A stretch of 64,000 nucleotides of DNA from JBLWXV01 sp048267245 (GTDB lineage: Bacteria; Bdellovibrionota; Bacteriovoracia; Bacteriovoracales; Bacteriovoracaceae): assembly GCA_048267245.1 (NCBI GenBank), contig JBLWXV010000002.1, positions 558,001-622,000 of the forward strand. The letters are read 5' to 3'. Made by a program: the position numbers and the translations under genes. Every line of letters begins with the position of its first letter. Positions within the stretch are counted from its first letter, which is position 1. Positions 25,220 through 33,655 of the stretch are shown in pieces. The notes below the pieces were generated by a model that saw only the letters and a program-made list of their open reading frames with translations, was not told the origin of the DNA and did not search any database.

Positions 25220-25716
25220 AGAAAATAATTCTCATTCTGACAATTTTTTTGGGGGCCAATCTCTCGGCCATGGAGGTTACCAAGCTTCCCTTGCGGGGGA
25301 CTGCTGATTATTCGTTCTTCTTTTTCTCTGTATATGAAGCAAAGTTGTGGGCTGCAAAAGACACAGATCTCTACTCTGGTAGGCTCGGGCTCGGGTTAAC
25401 TTATAAGAGGGACTTTACTAGTGAGCAGATTGTCTCACAGACCCAGAAAGAACTTGTACGTGCAGGTATAGAGTCAAGTCAGGCTAAGAAATGGGCCGAT
25501 CAATTACTCGATATTTTTCCCGATGTATCAAGTGGAGATACCCTTCTGGCCGACTTTGACCCCGAGAGAGGCATAGTTTTTTACTTAAATAATAAATCGG
25601 ATATTGGACAGGTGAAGGATCTTGAATTTTCAAAGGCCTTTCTCAACATCTGGCTCGGCCCAAAAACCCGGGAGCCACAGATGCGTGACAAGCTCCTAGG
25701 CAAAGGAGACTCATAA
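25216..25716 (+). CDS. chalcone-isomerase-like exported protein
   Basis: A 166-residue protein with a signal peptide (MKKIILILTIFLGANLSA). The mature part resembles the chalcone isomerase-like family: KLPLRGTADYSFFFFSVYEAKLWA, then TYKRDFTSEQIV, WADQLLDIFPDVSSGDTLLADF and a final NIWLGPKTREPQMRDKLLG. Bacterial members bind fatty acids or similar ligands, and catalysis is not shown. Here it probably handles the lipid made by the operon on the periplasmic side. It is coupled by an ATGA overlap upstream and a one-base overlap downstream. Confidence 0.8.
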   Translation: MKKIILILTIFLGANLSAMEVTKLPLRGTADYSFFFFSVYEAKLWAAKDTDLYSGRLGLGLTYKRDFTSEQIVSQTQKELVRAGIESSQAKKWADQLLDIFPDVSSGDTLLADFDPERGIVFYLNNKSDIGQVKDLEFSKAFLNIWLGPKTREPQMRDKLLGKGDS

Positions 25717-26240
25717 TGAAACTCATATATCTTGCTCTACTAAGTGTTATATTTTTTTCTTGCTCTGGACAAAAATTAGAAAATTATAAGAATAATTCTC
25801 CCAAGTTAGATTTGCGCGAATTTTTTAAAGGCGATCTTGTTGCTCATGGTATTGTGCAAGGGCGCAGTGGTGAAGTTTTACAGCGCTTTAGGGCCGATAT
25901 TAAAGCTTCGTGGAAGGATAATGTGGCCACATTAGACGAGAGTTTTACCTACGCAGATGGCAAAGATAGTAAACGGATTTGGACACTTACTGAACTAGAG
26001 AATTCTAAGTACAAGGCCACGGCCTCGGATGTAATTGGTGAAGCCAGTGGAGAAGTGGCCGGAAATACATTCTATTTTGAATATGTCTTAAATGTCGAAG
26101 TAGATGGCTCACAGTATGAAGTCAATTTCGCGGATTGGATGTACCTTTTAGATAAGAAAACGCTTCTTGCGAGAAGCTATATGACAAAGTTTGGCCTGGA
26201 TGTTGGGGAGGTTACTCTCGTGATGATTAAGAAGGAGTAA
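25716..26240 (+). CDS. DUF3833 lipoprotein
   Basis: A 174-residue lipoprotein (leader ends IFFSC) matching DUF3833: LDLREFFKGDLVAHGIVQ, then LDESFTYADGKDSKRIWTL, TASDVIGEASGEVAGN and LLARSYMTKFG. The family is a lipocalin-like beta barrel always seen in this lipid cluster. It is probably outer-membrane or periplasmic, binding or carrying the modified lipid together with the chalcone-isomerase-like protein. The start overlaps the upstream stop by one base, and the next gene begins 3 bases after its stop. Confidence 0.82.
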   Translation: MKLIYLALLSVIFFSCSGQKLENYKNNSPKLDLREFFKGDLVAHGIVQGRSGEVLQRFRADIKASWKDNVATLDESFTYADGKDSKRIWTLTELENSKYKATASDVIGEASGEVAGNTFYFEYVLNVEVDGSQYEVNFADWMYLLDKKTLLARSYMTKFGLDVGEVTLVMIKKE

Positions 26241-26243
26241 GAT

Positions 26244-27659
26244 TTGCTTGTTATTAAGGTCATTGTCTTACAAGCCTTTTGGTTTCTCGTTGTGCTTCAA
26301 AGCAAGGAGCTAGGATTACTCTGCTTGAGTACAACGACTCTACTTCTGCTCTTTCTCAATTACCTCATCTATGAGCCCTCCTACACAGTGAAGAGGTACT
26401 GCCTTTTTGCATTGCTCTTTAGTCTCTATGGCTTTCTCACAGATAAGGCCCAGGTAAGCCTTGGCATCATTTCAAGTGATAGCTATGTGCTAAGCTATGT
26501 TTTCTTGTGGTCTATATTTGTAATGTACTACAACGATTTATTTATGAAACTTAAAGACCTCAAAGTGATAATTCTGGCTGCTCTAGGCGCTGTTGGCGGT
26601 GCGCTTGCTTATCTTAGTGCGTATAAATTGGGGGCAATCAATCTAGGTGAGAGTGGTGAGCTTGGACTGATTTCCTTTAATGCCGCTAATTGGGCCATCT
26701 TCTTTCCGCTTTCGATTAAATTTGTACACAGTGAAAGACTATGGAATAAGATTCTCGATTATTCAGTGGTCTATTCTTTTGATTTATCTGGTTACAAGCG
26801 GCACCAAAAGAAATTCTTTGATGACTACGACCTCAATTCACTAAGCGATAAGAATATACTCGTGACTGGTGGAACATCTGGTATAGGTGAGGGGGCCGTA
26901 AAAACTCTTTCTAAAATGAAGTGCAAGGTTCATTTTACCGGCAGAGATGAATCTAAGGCCAAGGGCTTGGTCGCTCAACTTGGTAGTGACTACTTTCACC
27001 GTTTAGACTTAGCTGATGTGAAGAGTATTAATGAATTTGTTAAATCGAGTCCAAGTTTAGATGTTGTGATTCTAAACGCAGGGGGGATGCCAGAGAAAAA
27101 GCGTGTGAGTGACTTTGGTGTGGAGCTGCAATGTGCCTCCCAACTGGTTGGACATCTCTATTTAATTGAGTCCTTGAGAGAGAGTGGAAAATTAAAACCT
27201 GGAGCCCGCATCATCTGGGTGAGCTCGGGTGGGATGTACCTTAAGAAGCTCGACCTGAAAAATCTCTTTGATCCAGTCGAATATGATAAGGTCGCTGTTT
27301 ACGCAAATGTAAAACGCTCTCAGGTAACTTTAGTGGAAGAGTTTCGAAAACTTGATCGCTGGAAGGACTTTACGGTGGTTGCTATGCATCCGGGATGGGT
27401 GAGGACAAAGGGATTAGAAGAAGCTCTTCCGGGCTTTTTTAAGTTCTTTGCTCGCGATTTGCGATCACCGGAGCAAGGTGCAGATACGATGGTTTGGCTT
27501 GGGTTAACGAAGGCGAATATTAGAACGGGAGATTTCTATTTCGACCGCAAAGTGGTTTCTGCTTACGTTCACAAAAGCTTTATCCCTAACGAAACCCAGA
27601 GGACTCAACTTCTTAGTCAACTCAATCAATATATTGAATTATTTAAGCGCCAAGTCTAG
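26244..27659 (+). CDS. fusion of DUF2878 membrane domain and short-chain dehydrogenase
   Basis: A 471-residue protein starting at a TTG well spaced from AAGGAG. Residues 1 to about 165 are a DUF2878-type domain with about five membrane helices. From about 205 on it is an SDR: cofactor motif TGGTSGIG, NAG in VVILNAGG, Ser in IIWVSSGG, and YANVK with the catalytic Tyr and Lys; it most resembles DHRS12-type reductases. DUF2878 and the SDR are separate genes in the related clusters I know, so the fusion supports their acting together at the membrane. It ends the lipid operon and overlaps the convergent LysR gene by 21 bases. Confidence 0.8.
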   Translation: MLVIKVIVLQAFWFLVVLQSKELGLLCLSTTTLLLLFLNYLIYEPSYTVKRYCLFALLFSLYGFLTDKAQVSLGIISSDSYVLSYVFLWSIFVMYYNDLFMKLKDLKVIILAALGAVGGALAYLSAYKLGAINLGESGELGLISFNAANWAIFFPLSIKFVHSERLWNKILDYSVVYSFDLSGYKRHQKKFFDDYDLNSLSDKNILVTGGTSGIGEGAVKTLSKMKCKVHFTGRDESKAKGLVAQLGSDYFHRLDLADVKSINEFVKSSPSLDVVILNAGGMPEKKRVSDFGVELQCASQLVGHLYLIESLRESGKLKPGARIIWVSSGGMYLKKLDLKNLFDPVEYDKVAVYANVKRSQVTLVEEFRKLDRWKDFTVVAMHPGWVRTKGLEEALPGFFKFFARDLRSPEQGADTMVWLGLTKANIRTGDFYFDRKVVSAYVHKSFIPNETQRTQLLSQLNQYIELFKRQV

Positions 27660-28517
27660 AAAGGCCCGCACATTTGGCGATAAGTATTTTTGCGCAGGGT
27701 AGACAAATGAAATTGGGGTTTCTACCAATTCTCCTTCAAAGCTCCAATCAGGAAGCACTTCAACCAATTTGCCAGCTCTAACTTCATCCTCGCAAATCAT
27801 TTGTGTGAAAAAGCCTATTCCATCTCCGGCCAGGGTGAAGAGTTTGCAAGTCTCCATATCATTGACTTGGAGTCTTGGAGCGAAATTTAAGCGTTGTCTT
27901 AATCTCGCTTTTTTAAAGATAAGTTCATGACCAAGTCGACGATGACAGAGCAAAGAGTGTTGGGCCAGGTCTTGTGGTTCATTAATACTCGAAAATTTTC
28001 TTAAATACTTGGGTGAGGCCCAGATCTTGATTTTTGCCAGTTGAATTTGCCTCACGATAAGACTTGAATCCTTAAGTGCTCCTGCCCGCAATGCGAGGTC
28101 TACTCCTTCTCCAACGAGGTCAACCATTCGGTTGGTGAGAATGAGTTCAATTTGGGTTGCAGGGTATTGATTGAGATAATTTCTAACAATTGCGGGCAGG
28201 ACTGTATGACCCAAATCTGGGGGAGCAGTTATTTTTAAGAGTCCCTCAGGGGCCGATTTGACTTTAAAGATAGATTCTTTAGCGAGCTCCATCTGTTCCA
28301 ACGCACTTTTACAGTATTTAAAATATTCAGCACCAGCTTGTGAGAGATTGAGCTTTCTTGTCGTTCGATGAATGAGGGTGATTCCAAGTCTCGATTCGAG
28401 CTGAGATATTTTTGTACTAACCGTTGTCACTGGCATACCAAGGCTCTTTGCTGCCTTACTAAAGCTTCCTTGCTCTATTACGCTCACAAATACATCTATG
28501 CCATCGAGATAGTTCAT
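27639..28517 (-). CDS. LysR-family transcriptional regulator
   Basis: The start is set at the ATG complementary to 28515-28517, where the family's usual N-terminus begins (MNYLDGIDVFVSVIEQGSF); the 12 codons upstream are not conserved-looking. The 292-residue protein has a winged HTH (about 1-60) and a substrate-binding domain. It belongs to the CrgA/DsdC-like branch with GxFSKAAKSLGMPVTTVSTKI. It diverges from the DODA-type dioxygenase, and two inverted repeats lie between them, so it probably controls that gene and itself. The effector is unknown. Confidence 0.9.
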   Translation of the reverse strand: MNYLDGIDVFVSVIEQGSFSKAAKSLGMPVTTVSTKISQLESRLGITLIHRTTRKLNLSQAGAEYFKYCKSALEQMELAKESIFKVKSAPEGLLKITAPPDLGHTVLPAIVRNYLNQYPATQIELILTNRMVDLVGEGVDLALRAGALKDSSLIVRQIQLAKIKIWASPKYLRKFSSINEPQDLAQHSLLCHRRLGHELIFKKARLRQRLNFAPRLQVNDMETCKLFTLAGDGIGFFTQMICEDEVRAGKLVEVLPDWSFEGELVETPISFVYPAQKYLSPNVRAFLDLALK

Positions 28518-28527
28518 TTTTTGATTA

Positions 28528-28593
28528 TACGATATTTCGTAAAGTGATTCCATATATTTATATATTATCGTTCAATATGTAATCGTCGATAAT
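28528..28593. promoter_or_regulatory. two inverted repeats between LysR and dioxygenase genes
   Basis: TACGA-TATT-TCGTA (28528-28541) lies 11 bases before the LysR start, and ATTATCG-N16-CGATAAT (28564-28593) ends 16 bases before the dioxygenase ATG. The 92-base gap is very AT-rich. They fit LysR autoregulation and target control; binding is inferred. Confidence 0.5.
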
Positions 28594-28609
28594 GCTCTTA
28601 GGAGATTTT

Positions 28610-29401
28610 ATGAGTCATATTCAACCAACATTTTTTATATCTCACGGCGGCGGCCCTTGGCCCTGGATGGAGTATCGCCCTGGCATTGATAAGCTGGCGA
28701 GATTTCTTCAGGAGCTACCTGCTACTCTTGTGCAAAAGCCCAAGGCGCTCTTGGTTATTTCTGGGCACTGGGAAGAAGCCAATTTTTCGGTGATGACTTC
28801 TGAGCATCCTCCGATGGTCTACGACTATTATGGTTTTCCTGAGCACACTTATCAAATTAAGTATCCAGCACCCGGAGAGCCGAGATTGGCCGAGCAAGTG
28901 GCTAAGCTCCTTGAAGGGAGAGGCATTAAGGTCTTGAGAAATAGCGCGCAGGGATTTGATCATGGCGCATTTACTACCGCCTATCCGATGTATCCCGAAG
29001 CCGATGTTCCCTTAATACAACTCTCGCTTAAAAATGGTTATTCCCCCAAAGATCACTTTGAGGTTGGAAGGGCATTGCGAGAACTTAGAAGCGAGAACGT
29101 CGTCATCATTGGAAGTGGTCTCAGTTATCACAATCTCAGATTTCCACCTGAAGCCTATGAGCATTCGCTGGCCTTTGAGGGCTGGCTTGAAAACGCTCTT
29201 GTTCATATGAGTGGAGAGCAGAGAATGGAGCAAATTGAAAATTGGGTTCAGGCCCCTTTTGCGAGACTCGTGCACCCTCGCGAGGATCACTTTGCCCCTC
29301 TTTTTGTGGCCCTGGGAGCTGCTGAGGATGAGGTTTCGCAAAGAGTTTTTAACGAAGTGCTTTTCAATCGTATTGTGGCTTCAAGTTACAGATTTGGATA
29401 A
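28610..29401 (+). CDS. ygiD: 4,5-DOPA dioxygenase-like extradiol enzyme (LigB superfamily)
   Basis: The start is the ATG at 28610 with GGAG 6 bases upstream; 263 residues. It has the class III extradiol dioxygenase layout of YgiD/DODA: SHGGGPWPW near residue 11, GHWEE, FDHGAFTT and SYHNLRF, which supply the metal-binding His residues. E. coli YgiD opens L-DOPA with 4,5-extradiol cleavage; the physiological role in bacteria is not clear. It is controlled, most likely, by the divergent LysR protein and is followed by a strong bidirectional terminator. Confidence 0.85.
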   Translation: MSHIQPTFFISHGGGPWPWMEYRPGIDKLARFLQELPATLVQKPKALLVISGHWEEANFSVMTSEHPPMVYDYYGFPEHTYQIKYPAPGEPRLAEQVAKLLEGRGIKVLRNSAQGFDHGAFTTAYPMYPEADVPLIQLSLKNGYSPKDHFEVGRALRELRSENVVIIGSGLSYHNLRFPPEAYEHSLAFEGWLENALVHMSGEQRMEQIENWVQAPFARLVHPREDHFAPLFVALGAAEDEVSQRVFNEVLFNRIVASSYRFG

Positions 29402-29403
29402 AA

Positions 29404-29438
29404 AAAGGCCTACTTTTAAAGTAGGCCTTTAGTTTTTT
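29404..29438. terminator. bidirectional intrinsic terminator
   Basis: Perfect arms AAAGGCCTAC (29404-29413) and GTAGGCCTTT (29421-29430), which can extend inward by three more pairs, are followed by a T-run (GTTTTTT) on the plus strand; the A-run on the left gives U-runs on the minus strand. It sits between convergent genes and can serve both. Confidence 0.88.
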
Positions 29439-30390
29439 AGTAATTATTCCACTCACTAGCGAGCTCACTCTTTGAGCCGTAGTAGACGTTCACGTCCATG
29501 TCGTATTTCGTTCCTGGGACATTGTAGAGGCATGAGCCAGTACTTGAGCAATTGATCTCACTTGAAAATTGCCAGAGGAAGTAATTGGGCCAAATTCCTG
29601 CGGGATAATCGGTAACTGTCGACTTAAATCTTGCATACCAGAGCTTTGCCTGCTGGAAGAGTGGGTGAGCTCTGACGCTAGAATTGAGAGTCTTAGTCGT
29701 TGAGTGATTGGCGTAGACCACTGGAATGCGCCCGGTCTTCTCATAGACATACTCCATAAAGATGACGGCCTCGCTGATACTCATGAAGCTCGATGATCCA
29801 GTATCTTCGAGGTCGAGCACCATCAGTGTGTCTTCTTCACCATCGATGAGTGAGAGAAAGAGATCAGCTTGGGCCTTAGTGTCTCCCCTTCTTCCTAGGT
29901 GATAGGCTCCCCAGAGATAACCGCGCGCTTTGGCAGTGGCTTTTCTCGATTTATAGAGAGAATCAACACGGCTTCCAATACTTGACCTATGAATCACTCC
30001 CACCACTTTTGAGTCAGTGGCCATTTTATTCCAATCAATGGAATTACCTTCATAGGCATCGATCACAATAGAAGAATCACTCTTGTTCCACGGACTATAG
30101 AATGAACTCTTATCGGTTTCTTCTGGCTCAGATGGCTTAGTTGGAACCTCTGGTTTTGTGGGCTCAGTTGGTTCTGTGGGCGTCTCTGGCTCCTCGGGAG
30201 TTGTTGGTTGTTCTGGCTCAGTTGGTTCTTGAGTTTCGGTGTCGCTTGCATCGCAGCCAGCACTGACGTTTGAATCGCTAGTAAGAGAAGCTGCCGTATC
30301 ACAGGCTTCTTCTTTACCTTGCTCCATACAGGAGACTGATAAGAGGGATATTGTAAACAAAAGTACGCTTAGTTGAATTGATTGTCTCAT
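29437..30390 (-). CDS. lipoprotein with GH25 lysozyme-like domain
   Basis: The start is the ATG complementary to 30388-30390, which places the leader directly before a lipobox-like LLSVSC; 317 residues. After the Cys comes an acidic spacer, then a Thr/Pro/Glu-rich linker of about 40 residues (repeated P-T-E/P units) that would span the cell wall. The C-terminal domain (about 100-317) looks like GH25 muramidase: IVIDAYEGNSIDWNKM, GYLWGAYHLG, VLDLEDTG with acidic catalytic candidates, and LWQFSS. It would hydrolyse peptidoglycan, either the cell's own or, in a predator, the prey's. It shares a terminator with the dioxygenase gene. Confidence 0.78.
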   Translation of the reverse strand: MRQSIQLSVLLFTISLLSVSCMEQGKEEACDTAASLTSDSNVSAGCDASDTETQEPTEPEQPTTPEEPETPTEPTEPTKPEVPTKPSEPEETDKSSFYSPWNKSDSSIVIDAYEGNSIDWNKMATDSKVVGVIHRSSIGSRVDSLYKSRKATAKARGYLWGAYHLGRRGDTKAQADLFLSLIDGEEDTLMVLDLEDTGSSSFMSISEAVIFMEYVYEKTGRIPVVYANHSTTKTLNSSVRAHPLFQQAKLWYARFKSTVTDYPAGIWPNYFLWQFSSEINCSSTGSCLYNVPGTKYDMDVNVYYGSKSELASEWNNY

Positions 30391-30560
30391 CCTGATCCTA
30401 GATTTAGGGAGAAGCCTCGTGCTTCTCTCTTCGTTCTCTTTCTTCTTCAAAAAGGCCTTGTACTTTTGATGCTACAGATAGATATCACTGCGTTGTTAGA
30501 GGGCAAAAAAGGCCTTCGCTCGGTATAGAGCGGCTTTCAGCGATTTTATGTCGGAGAAGA

Positions 30561-30626
30561 TGTGTAGGGATTTACACATTTCCTAATACTTAGCTAAAGG
30601 AAATCTACATTCTTACCAAGTAAGAT
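30561..30626 (+). promoter_or_regulatory. stress-type promoter of mscS (operator, -35-like and -10-like)
   Basis: The 270-base gap 30391-30660 holds TGTGTA-GGGATT-TACACA (30561-30578), then CTAAAGGA (30594-30601) 15 bases on, an 18-base spacer, and GTAAGAT (30620-30626), 35 bases before the ATG. The same four-part layout with the same spacings occurs before dps and the DUF1328 gene. The operator would be centred near -64, a class I activator position. Nothing else is evident in the gap. Confidence 0.6.
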
Positions 30627-30660
30627 CATTGATTGAGAGAATTCTTATGAAGGATTTTTT

Positions 30661-31584
30661 ATGAATATCGATGCTCAAGAAGCCCTTTCTCTCCTAGGAG
30701 AGAAGCTTTCTACTTGGTATGAAGCGGCCATAAAAGCAATTCCAAATATTTTAGTTGCACTCTTAGTGATGATTGTCTTTATCATCGCGGCGAAAATTTC
30801 TAAGAATATAGTGAGTAGGGTGCTTCCACGAGTTACTCGCAACAAAGCGGTCATCAACCTTTTGAGAACAATTACATTTATCTTAGTGCTCTCTATTGGG
30901 CTCTTTGTCTCGCTGGGTGTGCTTCAACTCGAAAAAACTGTAACTTCCATTCTTGCAGGAGCGGGGGTTATCGGACTCGCGCTTGGCTTTGCCTTTCAAG
31001 AAATCGCTTCAAATTTTGTTTCAGGGATTTTTATAGCCTTCCAAGAGCCCTATCAAATCGGAGATATTGTTGAAGTGGATTCCTACTTTGGAGAAGTGAC
31101 AAAAATATCGCTTCGAACGACAAGCATTACTACTTTTCAAGGACTCGAAGTTTTAATTCCAAATAAGGACATGTTTACAAAACCATTTATTAACTACACA
31201 ACAACTCCAAATCGAAGACTCGATATTAATGTCGGAGTTTCCTATGGTGATGACTTAGAACTAGTCGAGAGGGTTACCAAGGAAGCCCTCAAAGCAGTTC
31301 AAGAGCGCGTCGAGGACCGAGAGGTAGAAGTTTTCTTTGAAGAGTTTGGAAATAGTTCTATCAATCTTGAAGCAAGGGTCTGGATTACTTACGCGCGCAA
31401 TAGGGCCTATGCAAAGGCCCGTCACCAGGCCGTGAAAGCGATTAAAGCTGCGTTTGACGAGAATGGTATCACTATCCCATTCCCAATTAGGACTTTAGAC
31501 TTTGGGATAAAGGGAGGAGAGAAGCTCAAGGAAATGTTACCGAGGGTGTCAGAGGATTCTCGCCAAGGGGATACTCAACACTAA
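30661..31584 (+). CDS. mscS: small-conductance mechanosensitive channel
   Basis: A 307-residue MscS protein. Three membrane helices precede the pore helix, seen as ILAGAGVIGLALGFAFQ, followed by the family signature FVSGIFIAFQEPYQIGD and the beta domain (GEVTKISLRTTSITTF, VLIPNKDM). The C-terminal alpha/beta cytoplasmic cage follows. It opens under membrane tension and releases solutes on hypo-osmotic shock. Length is close to E. coli MscS (286) with a slightly longer tail. Its promoter shares operator and box spacing with dps and the DUF1328 gene, which points to stress control. An AsmA-like gene follows after 21 bases. Confidence 0.93.
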   Translation: MNIDAQEALSLLGEKLSTWYEAAIKAIPNILVALLVMIVFIIAAKISKNIVSRVLPRVTRNKAVINLLRTITFILVLSIGLFVSLGVLQLEKTVTSILAGAGVIGLALGFAFQEIASNFVSGIFIAFQEPYQIGDIVEVDSYFGEVTKISLRTTSITTFQGLEVLIPNKDMFTKPFINYTTTPNRRLDINVGVSYGDDLELVERVTKEALKAVQERVEDREVEVFFEEFGNSSINLEARVWITYARNRAYAKARHQAVKAIKAAFDENGITIPFPIRTLDFGIKGGEKLKEMLPRVSEDSRQGDTQH

Positions 31585-31605
31585 AAATTTATGCGATAAG
31601 TGGTT

Positions 31606-32880
31606 ATGCAAAAAATAATTCTCGGTCTATTTATAGTTTTTGTCATTACTCTGGTGGGAGTACTTCTAACTCCGCTATCACTCTTTCAAAATCAAATAGT
31701 CTCAAGACTAAATGAGATTGAGCACCTGAACGTTGTTCTTGAGGGTAAGCTTGGCTATCAATTGATCAAGCCAGATCATCTCGAGATAGGTAAGGCCCGA
31801 ATTCAATATAAGAATACTGTGGTTCATCTGAATGATCTCGAGCTCAATTTATCTCTAAATAAAATCTTTTCTCACACACTCGCTATCGATCTTTTGCGTG
31901 CAGATATAGAAAGAATTGAGATCTTGGAATCTCTTAAAGAGCGGAGTCCCAGTAGTGAGTCTGGCGGTGGTTTTAGTATCGAAATTGAGAAGATTTTTAT
32001 CAGCAATCTCAATTTAAAACTCAAGCATTACACAGGCCCAGGAGGAGCATTTGATGATATCGCTCTGAAGGGGACAGACTCGCAATTGATTTTACACAAT
32101 TTAGTCCTTAGCGCCCGTCCAACTCTCAGTGCTGGACGTGAAATGTTAGAGATCAGTAGTACTCTCAAAGGTGAACTCAAAAAGTACTTGGATTTTGAAT
32201 TGAGCACTACCAAAGCTGATATTGCCAGGATTCTTAAATACTTCAACCTTCCAAACTTCAATATCACCGGTATTACTAGACTTAAAGCGCAGGGGAAGAT
32301 GTTTTTCTCCAATCCACTTGAATCTCTTGTCTTAGAGAGCACTATCGATGCCACTGATTTAAAGTGGGTTGGTCGCGATATCGATGCTATTCTTGGCTCT
32401 TATATAGGTAGTCGACAGCTTGGAGTTCTTGACGCCGCAGGTTTTCTCACCATGGGTCCAATTGGTCTTCTCGTCTCAAAGGGCGTCAACGTTTCAAAGA
32501 CTGGTCTTCAAGGTGTGATCTCTGGGGAGAGTGAGATTGACCGTCTCTATGTGAGGTCTCATATTAGTGATGGATCTCTTAAAATTGAAGACGCGGCCAT
32601 GGCCACCCAACGTTTTAGGGTAGCCGCTAAGGGTAGCTTTCGAATTATTCCAGATTATCAATTTAAGGACTTTGTTGTCTCCACTGTGGATGAAAGAGGC
32701 TGTAGTTTATTTGAGCAAGAGATATCAGGAACCCTAAAAAAGCCTAGTATCGGAGTACTCAGTAGTGCAGCTGGTGAGGCCCTTGCATCGGTAGGTGACC
32801 TCTTTAAAAGGGCACGCAAGTTAATAGGAAATTGCGACCCCTTCTATGAAGGAATTGTGAAGGCCCCGGGCAATGACTAG
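31606..32880 (+). CDS. AsmA-like membrane-anchored protein
   Basis: About 424 residues; ATG 31606 is preferred over a GTG two codons upstream, neither having a strong Shine-Dalgarno sequence. One N-terminal membrane helix (FIVFVITLVGVLLTPLS) is followed by a long beta-rich periplasmic region with the AsmA/DUF748 style: repeated amphipathic strands such as IHLNDLELNLSLNKI-like and a late TLKKPSIGVLS segment. AsmA-like proteins bridge inner and outer membranes to move or control phospholipid. It follows mscS closely and overlaps the kinase-like gene by 8 bases, so the three may be cotranscribed. Family level only. Confidence 0.7.
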   Translation: MQKIILGLFIVFVITLVGVLLTPLSLFQNQIVSRLNEIEHLNVVLEGKLGYQLIKPDHLEIGKARIQYKNTVVHLNDLELNLSLNKIFSHTLAIDLLRADIERIEILESLKERSPSSESGGGFSIEIEKIFISNLNLKLKHYTGPGGAFDDIALKGTDSQLILHNLVLSARPTLSAGREMLEISSTLKGELKKYLDFELSTTKADIARILKYFNLPNFNITGITRLKAQGKMFFSNPLESLVLESTIDATDLKWVGRDIDAILGSYIGSRQLGVLDAAGFLTMGPIGLLVSKGVNVSKTGLQGVISGESEIDRLYVRSHISDGSLKIEDAAMATQRFRVAAKGSFRIIPDYQFKDFVVSTVDERGCSLFEQEISGTLKKPSIGVLSSAAGEALASVGDLFKRARKLIGNCDPFYEGIVKAPGND

Positions 32881-33655
32881 ATTAATCGCGACTACAGCGA
32901 CTTCAGAGATTTTTCTCGAAGAAGTTGAAGGCGAATTCAAAGTGCTCAAGACTCTAAGTAAAGAAGGTATTCTCGATGAGGGGATGGGGCGTCATTATCT
33001 AGAAGGGATTGACTCGGACTACTTGGTAAAGTGCTTTCACTCTGACGAGCGCTCACAACTCATAGAATTTCTTCCGGGACCTAATCTCTACTCTTTTTGT
33101 GAGCAAGGAGACTACTTAAGTTGCGATAAGATTCTCTGGCAAGTTGCGACTGACTTACATCAAAAATCAAATGAGTTGGCCCCTCGGGGATTTAAAACTC
33201 TTCATGATCTTTATCAAGTCTTTGAACGAGTCAAATGCCCAACTGAGTACGCACCCGCAGTTGATCTTGCTAAGGAACTTTCAAAGACTCTTCTTGCTAC
33301 TCAGAAAAACCCTATTGTTCTTCATGGTGATCTTCACCATGAAAATGTAAGAAGGTCCGCAGCCGGGCACTATAAAGCTTTTGATCCAAAGGGGATTGTA
33401 GGGGAAGCTGCTTATGAATATGCCACTATTCTAAAAAACCCGTGGAGTTATCCAAGCATATCAGAGGACCGAGCGCTCTTTTTAGAGCGCTCGGCCTTCT
33501 TCTCATCTAAGACGGGATTTGATCAACAGCGCTTGATGGCCCATGCCTACGTTCATTTTTGTATGAGCTTATTGTGGTCACTGGAAGATGAGCACCCTGT
33601 CGATCATCAGCTCGCTTTAATCAATATGTTTGAGGGGATTTCTCTACGCCTCTAG
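32873..33655 (+). CDS. aminoglycoside 6-phosphotransferase/hydroxyurea kinase-like protein
   Basis: A 260-residue small-molecule kinase of the APH(6)/hur family (PF04655 type). The catalytic loop is VLHGDLHHENV and the metal-binding segment is AFDPKGIVGEAAYEYA, both typical of StrB-like enzymes; the N-terminal lobe is compact (LIEFLPGPNLYSF). It would phosphorylate a small hydroxyl-bearing compound with ATP in the cytoplasm. Many chromosomal members have no resistance role, so resistance should not be assumed. It overlaps the AsmA-like gene by 8 bases and the convergent QorB-like gene by 12. A perfect 11-bp hairpin lies within its coding sequence. Confidence 0.78.
   Translation: MTRLIATTATSEIFLEEVEGEFKVLKTLSKEGILDEGMGRHYLEGIDSDYLVKCFHSDERSQLIEFLPGPNLYSFCEQGDYLSCDKILWQVATDLHQKSNELAPRGFKTLHDLYQVFERVKCPTEYAPAVDLAKELSKTLLATQKNPIVLHGDLHHENVRRSAAGHYKAFDPKGIVGEAAYEYATILKNPWSYPSISEDRALFLERSAFFSSKTGFDQQRLMAHAYVHFCMSLLWSLEDEHPVDHQLALINMFEGISLRL
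33469..33494. repeat. 11-bp perfect hairpin inside the kinase gene
   Basis: CCGAGCGCTCT (33469-33479), a T4 loop, and AGAGCGCTCGG (33484-33494) lie in the coding sequence. Each arm contains the 8-bp palindrome GAGCGCTC. The core CCGAGCGC also forms the arms of the hairpin at 51468-51487. It is a strong structure that could cause pausing or partial termination. Confidence 0.6.

Noticed and set aside
30561..30578. CRP or FNR binding site.
   Set aside because: The half-sites TGTG and CACA are 10 bases apart rather than 8, and the conserved inner bases differ.
33469..33494. Intrinsic terminator inside the kinase gene.
   Set aside because: The U-tract is in the loop, not after the stem, and the reading frame continues normally to a conserved-length end.
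32873..33655. Acquired antibiotic resistance gene.
   Set aside because: It is embedded in a tight chromosomal operon without mobile-element signs, and many members of the family are not resistance enzymes.
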